Below are positions 32,925 to 39,657 of a DNA stretch of 64,000 nucleotides, piece by piece. Numbering within the stretch: the stretch's first letter is position 1; every line of letters starts with the position of its first letter. This DNA comes from an uncultured Microcaldota archaeon (lineage in GTDB: Archaea > Micrarchaeota > Micrarchaeia > Micrarchaeales > Micrarchaeaceae). The position numbers and the translations under genes were made by a program. The stretch is taken from contig CAISDH010000033.1 of NCBI GenBank assembly GCA_903884115.1, positions 168,479 through 232,478 on the forward strand. The letters run 5' to 3'. A model generated the notes under the pieces. That model had not been told where the DNA came from. It made no database searches and saw only the letters and a program-made list of their open reading frames with translations.

Positions 32925-33563
32925 ATGTCAGAAGAAAAACAGGAAAAACAGGAGAAGCAGATCAAGTCGAGGAACGAGATTACAAGTAGCGTGTCCTCTA
33001 TAGTGCGCTTAGTGGGCAAGGACATCAACGGCGCACTGAGCATAGAGCGCGCTCTCGACCAGGTGAAGGGCATAGGCTCCAACATGGCTCACGCGCTGTC
33101 ATACGAGATAGAATCAAAGCTCGGGATAAAGCGAAGCCAGTCACTCGGCTCTCTTACAGAGGAGCAGATCACAAGCATTGAGCACATAATAAAAGAGCCT
33201 GCGAGCGCAGGCGTTCCAAGCTATCTTCTGAACAGGAACAAGGACATGGATACGGGCAAGGGCCTCTATCTTTCAGGCAACGATCTGATATTTGCAGTCA
33301 GGCAGGACGTGAACAGGGATGTCAACGCAAGGACGTGGCGCGGATTCAGGCACCAGTACGGCCAGCGCGTCAGGGGACAGCACACACGTTCAACAGGCAG
33401 GACAGGTGTCACAGTTGGCGTCACAAAGAAGGCAGTGAAGGAAGCGCAAGCTGCAGCATTGCAGAAGGACAACGCGAAGGGCGCGGCACCCGCAGGCGGA
33501 GCGGCGAAGGGCGGCAAGGGGCCTGCACCTGGAAAAGCAGCCGCACCAACAGGAAAGAAGTGA
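32925..33563 (+). CDS. rps13: 30S ribosomal protein S13
   Basis: Head protein of the small subunit contacting tRNA and S19. The 212 residues include the S13 core (IVRLVGKDINGALSIERALDQVKGIGSNMA, and ARTWRGFRHQYGQRVRGQHTRSTGRTG) and an unusually long Ala/Gly/Lys-rich tail (about residues 165-212). It starts 10 bp after tRNA-Ser and leads the S13-S4-S11 operon. Confidence 0.95.
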   Translation: MSEEKQEKQEKQIKSRNEITSSVSSIVRLVGKDINGALSIERALDQVKGIGSNMAHALSYEIESKLGIKRSQSLGSLTEEQITSIEHIIKEPASAGVPSYLLNRNKDMDTGKGLYLSGNDLIFAVRQDVNRDVNARTWRGFRHQYGQRVRGQHTRSTGRTGVTVGVTKKAVKEAQAAALQKDNAKGAAPAGGAAKGGKGPAPGKAAAPTGKK

Positions 33564-33567
33564 GTTT

Positions 33568-34170
33568 ATCGGAGCACCAAATAGAAATAGGCGAAAGTAC
33601 GCTAGACCAAAGGAACTTTGGAACCTGGACAGGATAAAGAGCGACAGGTCCTTGATGGCAGAGTACGGACTCAAGAGCCTGAAAGAGCTCTGGAAGGCTG
33701 AATCTGAAATAGGCAAGGTGAGGCGTAACGTCAGGGAGTTGCTTTCAGGAACTTCGTCATCGCACCTTGAAGAGACGAAGGAGCGCATGACAGAGAGGCT
33801 TGCAAGGATAGGCATCGCACCAAAGACTTCAACGCTTGACTCTTTGCTTGACCTGAACGAGAAGGCGTTGCTTGAAAGAAGGCTGCAGACGATCGTGTTC
33901 AAGAGGGGCCTGGCCACGACCATCAAGCAGGCAAGGCAGCTGATAACGCACGGATTCATAGCGATAGACGGCAAGAGGACAACCAAGCCGAGTTATATTG
34001 TAGAGGCTTCTGAAGAAAGCCAGATAAAATATTACAAGCCGATAGACATAGCGAAGAAGGAAAAGCCACCGGAGCGCGCTGAAGAGAAGCAGGCCGAAAA
34101 GGCAGCTCCTGAACCAAAGGCTGCAGAAGTGAAGGAAGCGGCAGGGCCTGCCGAGATAGAAGAAAAGTAG
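33568..34170 (+). CDS. rps4: 30S ribosomal protein S4, apparently starting at an ATC codon
   Basis: Primary 16S-binding protein. The S4 RNA-binding domain (LERRLQTIVFKRGLATTIKQARQLITHGFIAIDGKRT) and N-terminal region (RRKYARPKELWNLDRIKSDRSLMAEYGLKSLKELWKAESEI) are clear. The conserved N-terminal block GAPNRNRRKY lies in frame upstream of the first canonical start (TTG 33649/ATG 33652). The only sensible initiator before it is ATC at 33568, four bases after GTGA. With that start the protein has 200 residues. Its acidic/Lys-rich tail is lineage-specific. Confidence 0.88.
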   Translation: MGAPNRNRRKYARPKELWNLDRIKSDRSLMAEYGLKSLKELWKAESEIGKVRRNVRELLSGTSSSHLEETKERMTERLARIGIAPKTSTLDSLLDLNEKALLERRLQTIVFKRGLATTIKQARQLITHGFIAIDGKRTTKPSYIVEASEESQIKYYKPIDIAKKEKPPERAEEKQAEKAAPEPKAAEVKEAAGPAEIEEK

Positions 34171-34177
34171 TGATTAA

Positions 34178-34690
34178 ATGCCAGGAAAGAAGAAAATACC
34201 GTCAAAGAAAGAGAAGGAGGAGACTGCAAAGGTGCAGACCAAGGAGACAAAGGACCATGTTAGCTACGAGGCCAAGGCCCTTGAACCAGTGACAGTAAAG
34301 CCAAAGACCGAGAGGCTTGCTGTCGCGCACGTCTATTCCTCAAAGAATGATACGATAATAACGCTTACTGACCTGTCCGGTGCAGAGACCATAGCCGTCG
34401 GAAGCGGCGGTATGATGGTCGATGTCGACTCACAGGAAGGCATGCCCTACGCTGCAATGCAAGCTGCATACAAGGTCGCTGCGGCAGCAAAGGAGAAGGG
34501 CGTGACCAACATCAACATAGAGATAAGGGCTCCTGGAGGCCACGGCTCAAAGACTCCTGGATTGGGTGCCCAAGCAGTTGTCAGAGTGCTTGCAAGGAGC
34601 GGCCTGAGAGTGAACAGGATAGAGGACATCACTCCAATGCCAACAGACACAACCAGAAGGCCTGGCGGCAGAAGAGGAAGAAGGGTATAG
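34178..34690 (+). CDS. rps11: 30S ribosomal protein S11
   Basis: Platform protein of the small subunit. The core ([91 protein letters not shown]) matches the archaeal family in overlapping blocks. A charged N-terminal extension of about 45 residues ([15 protein letters not shown]) is unusual. Third gene of the S13-S4-S11 operon. Confidence 0.95.
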   Translation: MPGKKKIPSKKEKEETAKVQTKETKDHVSYEAKALEPVTVKPKTERLAVAHVYSSKNDTIITLTDLSGAETIAVGSGGMMVDVDSQEGMPYAAMQAAYKVAAAAKEKGVTNINIEIRAPGGHGSKTPGLGAQAVVRVLARSGLRVNRIEDITPMPTDTTRRPGGRRGRRV

Positions 34691-34751
34691 CCGGAATCAT
34701 CAGTCTGCGCCCTTCTGCTCAAACACAGTTTCTATTAAGAGAGATGAGAGT

Positions 34752-34952
34752 ATGGGAAAAACAAAGGGAAAACAAGAAGCTAGTCAATTGATACGTCTAC
34801 ACGACGGCCTTTACGAATTCAATATGGAAAAGCAGACAACTGAAAATCCAAAAGGAGTTGAGTCGCGCAAAGACAACAAACCAGAAGATGGGAAATCCCT
34901 GGTGCGCACTCGCGACAGCGACCTTTTGCTTGATCTGTTCTTCGGTCTATAA
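34752..34952 (+). CDS. Small ORF resembling a partial duplicate of the purM 5' end
   Basis: A 66-residue ORF. Its stretch EKQTTENPKGVESRKDNKPEDGK resembles EKQQTEKPTDIALRKDIYDPTK at the start of the following purM gene. The DNA of the two (about 34821-34882 and 34981-35042) agrees at roughly 43 of 62 positions by eye, with shared blocks GAAAAGCAG, AACTGAAAA and GCGCAAAGACA. It may be a decayed duplicate or a real small protein. Confidence 0.45.
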   Translation: MGKTKGKQEASQLIRLHDGLYEFNMEKQTTENPKGVESRKDNKPEDGKSLVRTRDSDLLLDLFFGL

Positions 34953-34974
34953 TGCTTAGTGACGGGTGGATGAA

Positions 34975-36117
34975 ATGAAAACAATAGAAAAGCAGCAAAC
35001 TGAAAAGCCGACAGACATTGCGTTGCGCAAAGACATCTACGATCCTACCAAACCGTATAACGAACAGATAAGAGAATTGATAAGATCTACACATTCCAGT
35101 GAAGGTCCTCTGATCACAGTTCCTGACGGAAAGCGTTTCAAGATAGAAATAGATGCGAATCACTGGGGAATGTTCTGTACTGATGGCGTAGGCACAAAAG
35201 GTTTGCTTCATTGGAAGATGGGTACCGAGAATTATGCTGCCCAAGATGCTTTTGCAATGGTCATGGATGATTTAATCGAAAAAGGATACGTTCCCGTCAC
35301 ATTGCAAGACCACATACAGGTGCAGGAGGAAAAGCCGGATAGTATATTTAGAATTGTTAGTGCATTAACAGACCTTTCAATTAAAAACAGCTGGAAAGCC
35401 TCGAATGGAAATGAATATCCAATATCGATCACTGGTGGAGAAACTGCGGTCATTAACACTTTGCAAGGGTGCGAAGTCGGAATAACTGGATTGGGTTATG
35501 TTGAAAAGGGTCATGAGATACGCCCTTCTATAAAAGATGGTGACCTTATAATCGGCTTGGGCAGCAACGGAATTCACTCTAATGGCCTGAGTTTTTACAG
35601 AAAAGAACTCTTTGACAAGCGTGGACTATCGATAAACTATGAGCTTCCGTGGGGTGCAACAATCGGCGAGGAGCTTACAAGGCCTACTTATGTGTATCTT
35701 CCTGCTATAAAAGCAATGATACGCGAAGCAGAGCTCGCTACGCCAAAAGCCGGCGACGTGATTCACGGTATGGTTCACATAACTGGGGGCGGCATGTCAA
35801 AGCTTGCTGAATTGATTCCGAGTGAAACGAAGAACTTTGACATTGAGGTAAGAAACGACCACATCCTAAAGCCGCAAGAAATATTCCAATACGCACATGA
35901 TGAATTGGAAATGCCAACTGATCAGATGTATGTGAAATTCAATAACGGCGTAGGCTACGTTATCGCAGTTGAAGACTATTTTGCGCCTCAGGCATTGGAA
36001 ACACTAAGAAACTATTTTGCTGCAGACATAATAGGGCAGGTAAGCTGTGGCGCAGGCGGAGTGATGATAGCTTCGCAGTACGATTCTGAGACAATCGGCT
36101 TTAACAAAATAAGATAA
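34975..36117 (+). CDS. purM: Phosphoribosylformylglycinamidine cyclo-ligase (AIR synthase)
   Basis: Purine synthesis: closes the imidazole ring of AIR with ATP. The 380-residue protein has the PurM motifs CTDGVGTKG, AMVMDDLIEKGYVPV, ISITGGETA, GLGSNGIHSNGLSFYRKEL, and GMVHITGGGMSKL. ATG 34975 follows GGTGGATGA; a GTG at 34966 would add 3 residues. No other purine gene is nearby. Codon use is more A/T-rich than that of the adjoining ribosomal genes, so transfer is possible. Confidence 0.87.
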   Translation: MKTIEKQQTEKPTDIALRKDIYDPTKPYNEQIRELIRSTHSSEGPLITVPDGKRFKIEIDANHWGMFCTDGVGTKGLLHWKMGTENYAAQDAFAMVMDDLIEKGYVPVTLQDHIQVQEEKPDSIFRIVSALTDLSIKNSWKASNGNEYPISITGGETAVINTLQGCEVGITGLGYVEKGHEIRPSIKDGDLIIGLGSNGIHSNGLSFYRKELFDKRGLSINYELPWGATIGEELTRPTYVYLPAIKAMIREAELATPKAGDVIHGMVHITGGGMSKLAELIPSETKNFDIEVRNDHILKPQEIFQYAHDELEMPTDQMYVKFNNGVGYVIAVEDYFAPQALETLRNYFAADIIGQVSCGAGGVMIASQYDSETIGFNKIR

Positions 36118-36180
36118 GTGCAAAGCGGTCATGCTCTACGTCGTAGCAGTCACCATCTAATTACCTAAAGCAGGTAGCTG

Positions 36181-37368
36181 CTACCTGATTACCTGCAGCA
36201 GTATGACTATGCCTACAATCAGGAGCATCAGCCCTGCAATAAGGTGGAGCTTCTCTATGTTCTTCTCCCTGATTTCATGGGCCTTTTCGACGGTTGTGAA
36301 GCTCATGTACACAAGCGCAGTTATTATCAGCATTGGCAGTATGAACAGGAAGTTGTAGTACGCAAGCCATGCTATCGCAGTGCCTGTAGGCAGGTTCTTG
36401 AGCAGGCTGCCGGCGACAAAATACGGGCCTGTTATGCACGGCAACAGGAATGCTGTCACCACTATTCCTGCGATGAAAGATGCCGGGATCGATGCGAACT
36501 CGAACAGGATCTTGTCCATTGTTCCCAGCATCTTCGGCCTCCAGCGTTTCGGCACTTCCATCGCAAATCCGAATTTTCCATACGCAAAATAGTCTTTGAG
36601 ATTCAGCGCTCCAAGTATTATTGTGAACACTCCAAACGCGCCATAGATGTACACGTTGTTAAGGTTGGATATCGCAAGCACCGATTTTATCCCAAGTACC
36701 AGCAGTATTCCTACCGTTATGTAGAATATGAATATGCCAAGCGAGAACGCTATTCCTCCAAGCAGTATCCTGTGCCTCTTATTCGGATTTCTCATGAACA
36801 GCGTCGACAGCAGGAATATGAGCACAGCGAAGGCGCACGGGTTCACGGAATCAACAAGCGCAAGGCCCGTAAGCTCTGCGATCGTGATGCTTCCCAATCC
36901 TGCGCCTGAGACTGTCAATGGCTGGGTGCCATTCTTTGCGAACGATGTCATATTCGCAGACAGGAATGATTCGCACTGCGTGTCTCCTATGCAGTAAGCG
37001 TTGTTGACGAACAGGATTGGTACTGTGCCCCAATCCGCTGTCGGAACTTTGTATGTGTTGTAGTATTGAGTGAGCGCGGTCTGGTTCGTCACGGCATTTA
37101 TGTACGTCATGCGTATGTCGTAAGTTTTGCTCAAGTTCCTTATGTAGTTGTTGAGTGCTTCGCAATGAGTGCAGCCGTTCGCAAAGGCCATGACCATGTA
37201 CACGGGTTTTCCTGTCTTGCCTGTGGAGTTGACTGCTATGCTGTTGATTGCTATTGAATTCAGGCTGCAGCTGTTGCTGTTTATGTTGCACGTCGAGCTG
37301 CCGAAGGCGCTTGGCAGTACCATCAGCAGCATGATAAGGGATACAACAAAATATCTTGACGATTTCAT
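36181..37368 (-). CDS. Thioredoxin-like domain fused to CcdA/DsbD-like membrane domain
   Basis: A 395-residue disulfide-exchange protein. A signal peptide (SLIMLLMVLPSAFGSS) is followed by an outer thioredoxin-like domain with CTHC (Cys66, Cys69) and a second Cys pair (CIGDTQC, about 126-132). The membrane domain has two CcdA cysteines, Cys178 in VNPCAF and Cys311 in LPCITGP. It probably moves electrons from cytoplasmic thioredoxin to surface proteins. A TATA element (about 37387-37400, reversed) suggests a leaderless start. It lies downstream of the 16S unit. Confidence 0.88.
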   Translation of the reverse strand: MKSSRYFVVSLIMLLMVLPSAFGSSTCNINSNSCSLNSIAINSIAVNSTGKTGKPVYMVMAFANGCTHCEALNNYIRNLSKTYDIRMTYINAVTNQTALTQYYNTYKVPTADWGTVPILFVNNAYCIGDTQCESFLSANMTSFAKNGTQPLTVSGAGLGSITIAELTGLALVDSVNPCAFAVLIFLLSTLFMRNPNKRHRILLGGIAFSLGIFIFYITVGILLVLGIKSVLAISNLNNVYIYGAFGVFTIILGALNLKDYFAYGKFGFAMEVPKRWRPKMLGTMDKILFEFASIPASFIAGIVVTAFLLPCITGPYFVAGSLLKNLPTGTAIAWLAYYNFLFILPMLIITALVYMSFTTVEKAHEIREKNIEKLHLIAGLMLLIVGIVILLQVIR

Positions 37369-37399
37369 CGTGTCAACTGTTTTGTTGCCTATATATCAC

Positions 37400-37420
37400 A
37401 TATAGAAATAAAAAGAAGAA
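37400..37420 (-). terminator. Polypyrimidine terminator of the 16S unit
   Basis: On the minus strand the RNA reads CUUCUUCUUUUUAUUUC just after the 3' half of the processing stem. U-rich tracts of this kind are the usual archaeal terminators, and the same style follows the two pilin genes. It marks the end of a single-gene rRNA unit. Confidence 0.65.
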
Positions 37421-37436
37421 GATGTAGTCTTGAGTT
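37421..37436 (-). other. 16S processing stem, 3' half
   Basis: These 16 bases are perfectly complementary to 39518-39533 in the 16S 5' leader, so the precursor can close into a long stem that brackets the mature 16S, as in other archaeal rRNA processing. Confidence 0.85.
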
Positions 37437-37898
37437 TAATGCGAGGGCCGCAACTTAACTTCCCTTATGCACACTTAAATTAATTGAGGTGATCTATCCG
37501 CAGGTTCCCCTACGGATACCTTGTTATGCCTTAGCCCTCCTTACAGAATCCTAACTCGATTATGCCGAAGGCACAACCTCGCTAGGACCCCACTTGGGTG
37601 ACTTGGCAGGCGGTGTGTGCAAGGAGCAGGGACAGATTCACCGCCCGATGTTGACAGGCGATTACTAGGGATTTCAGCTTCATGAGGGCGGGTTTCAGCC
37701 CTCAATCCGAACCAGGGTTGGTTTTAGGGGGTTTGCTTTACCTTTCGGTATTGCATCCCATTGTGCCAACCTTTGTATGCCACGTGTGGCCCAGGAGATT
37801 CAGAGCATACTGACGTACCGTTGCCCTCTCCTTCCTCCTCTTTAAACAGAGGCGGTCCCGACAGAGTGCCCCACTCATCGCTGAATGGGTTGCAACTG

Positions 37899-38417
37899 TC
37901 AGCAAGGGTCTTGCTCGTAACCGGGCTGATGAGCAATTGCTACGCTAAAAGGCTTTATGAAAAGCATAAAGTCTAACGAGTTCGCGATGTAGCATCTGCC
38001 CCTCTTTGTCAATGTGTGGAATCCCAACCTTTCAAGGGTAAGGGAATCCAGTGCGCTCAGGCGGCCTATGAAAGTGCCGCCCTTGCCTGTCACTCCATTG
38101 CAATCGAAGAGTGCTGCGAAATAACTGGCAGAATATTCGTTCCTGTATTTGAATATATGTTCCTCTCGCTCCAACGCGTTGTCAAGGTGCTTTCTCAGCT
38201 TCGAGTTATAGAAGAACGCGCTCTTGCGCGTGCCGAGGTCCCTTATCAGGATCTTGCTCGGCTCTATACCCAGCTGCTGAACTGCTATCTTGACGAAACG
38301 CTCGACAAGGGCATCGCTGCCCACTGCCGTCACTACTGCCGTCTGCGCACGCCTGTTGCAGGCATGCACGCCTAGCATGTAGCATATATCTGGATTCAAT
38401 GCGAGCCTTTTAGCCAA
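37899..38417 (-). CDS. LAGLIDADG-family intron protein with both catalytic acids replaced
   Basis: A 172-residue intron-encoded protein starting at TTG 38417, behind GGTGAGTAA. Two LAGLIDADG-like motifs are visible: YMLGVHACN (residues 13-21) and FAALFDCNG (about 100-108). In each the final catalytic Asp is Asn. It is therefore probably inactive as an endonuclease, though a maturase role is possible. The coding frame runs past the 3' splice site: the last codons and the stop lie in 16S exon 2, so only unspliced RNA encodes the full protein. Confidence 0.85.
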   Translation of the reverse strand: MAKRLALNPDICYMLGVHACNRRAQTAVVTAVGSDALVERFVKIAVQQLGIEPSKILIRDLGTRKSAFFYNSKLRKHLDNALEREEHIFKYRNEYSASYFAALFDCNGVTGKGGTFIGRLSALDSLTLERLGFHTLTKRGRCYIANSLDFMLFIKPFSVAIAHQPGYEQDPC

Positions 38418-38430
38418 TTACTCACCAGCT
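37919..38430 (-). other. 16S rRNA intron (archaeal BHB type, 512 nt)
   Basis: Boundaries come from a clear bulge-helix-bulge. The exon/intron sequences give a CCGG/CCGG 4-bp helix with 3-nt bulges TAA and TTA, next to a long intron stem (GCTGGTGAG with CTCATCAGC, then a perfect GCTAAAAGGC/GCCTTTTAGC). Cutting after the second base of each bulge joins AAGTCCGGTA to ACGAGCAAGACC, the normal 16S sequence near E. coli position 1095. Confidence 0.9.
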
Positions 38431-39517
38431 TACCGGACTTAACCGGACAGTTCACACCACGAGCTGACGATCGCCATGCACTACCTCTCGGCTCGTCAGG
38501 TAAGATCTTTAGTCTGACCTTCATACTGCCGTCGCTCCTGGTAATATTTCCGACGTTGAGTTCAATTGAACCGCAGCATCCACCCCTTGTGGTGCTCCCC
38601 CGCCAATTGTTTTAAGTTTCAACCTTGCGGCCGTACTCCCCAGGCGGCAGACTTAACGCTTACGCTACGGTACTGCACGTAATCATGTTACGTGCAACAC
38701 TAGAGTCTGCATAATTTACTGCTAGGGCTATTCGGGTATCTAATCCGATTCGTTCTCCTAGCCTTCGCTCCTCACTGTCGAATGCGTTCTGGTCAGGCGC
38801 CTTCGCCACCGTTGGTCCTTATGGGATTACAGGATTTAACCCCTCCCCTATAAGTACCCCTGACCTCACCCGCTCCCTAGCATGCCGGTATCTCGTGCTC
38901 GCATTGATGTTGAGCACCAATATTTCACACAAGACGGAGCATGCAAGCTACGAGCGCTTTAAGCCCAATAATCGTGAACACCACTTGTGCTGCAGGTATT
39001 ACCGTGGCGGCTGCCACCTGTCTTGCCCAGCACTTATTCGCCAAGCTTGATATACTTGGCAAAAGGATGACTAAAAGTCATCCACTCAGATTCCCCTCAT
39101 CACGCTTGCGCGCATTGTGAAGTTTGCGCGCCTGCTGCACGCCGTAGCGCTAGGGCCCTTATCTCAGTGCCCTTCTCGGGGCGCTTGCTCTCACATCCCC
39201 TACGGGTTATTGGTATGGTGGGCAGTTACCCCACCATCTGCCTGATCCGCCGCAGTCCCATCGCAAAGTAGCAGCACTGCAATTTGTGTGCCTTTGTGCT
39301 ATCACTCCTTCCAGATGTAATAGCTTATGGTGTATTAACCTCACTTTCGCGAGGGTATCCGCCTCTTTGCGTTAGATTGACTACGTGTTACTGAGCCGTT
39401 CGCCGTCCTACGAAGCCGTAGGGCAGACTTGCATGGCTGTCGAAATCTGATAGCGGTGTTCTCCAGCAGCATCGACTGGAGTTTAGCCTAATTGGCGTTG
39501 TGCGGTCCTCTTTGCAC

Positions 39518-39533
39518 AACTCAAGACTACATC
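39518..39533 (-). other. 16S processing stem, 5' half
   Basis: Perfect 16-base complement of 37421-37436. A further hairpin (GTTGTGC/GCACAAC, 39495-39520 region) and one at about 39535-39551 (AATTCC/GGAATT) lie in the same leader. Confidence 0.85.
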
Positions 39534-39608
39534 CAATTCCAAGCAGGAATTTTCATAGAACAAATCCAATAAAGTAAAGAAAAAAGCGATATAGGATAGG
39601 GCTGTAAC

Positions 39609-39619
39609 GTATTTATACC
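39609..39619. promoter_or_regulatory. TATA box of the 16S promoter, possibly shared with the surface-protein gene
   Basis: The minus strand reads GGTATAAATAC. The 16S TSS is predicted near 39587, about 100 nt upstream of mature 16S. On the plus strand TATTTATA (39610-39617) would place a TSS near 39641, before the GTG at 39658. Confidence 0.65.
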
Positions 39620-39657
39620 TTCTCTTATGAGTAGTTAGCACAGGCTAGATAATCAAG

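Larger units (their letters stand above)
37485..39484 (-). rRNA. rrs: 16S ribosomal RNA, containing a 512-nt intron
   Basis: The minus strand ends in GCGGAUAGAUCACCUC and carries universal blocks such as the GGTAACGAGCAAGACC region once spliced, the 515/530-region sequence and the GAACGGCTCAGTAACACG region near the 5' end. Ends were placed by the anti-Shine-Dalgarno sequence (37486-37494) and the 5' TCCAGT..GCTGGAG helix, and are accurate to a few bases. Mature length is about 1,488 nt. No 23S, 5S or tRNA-Ala follows, so the rRNA genes are unlinked. Confidence 0.95.
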
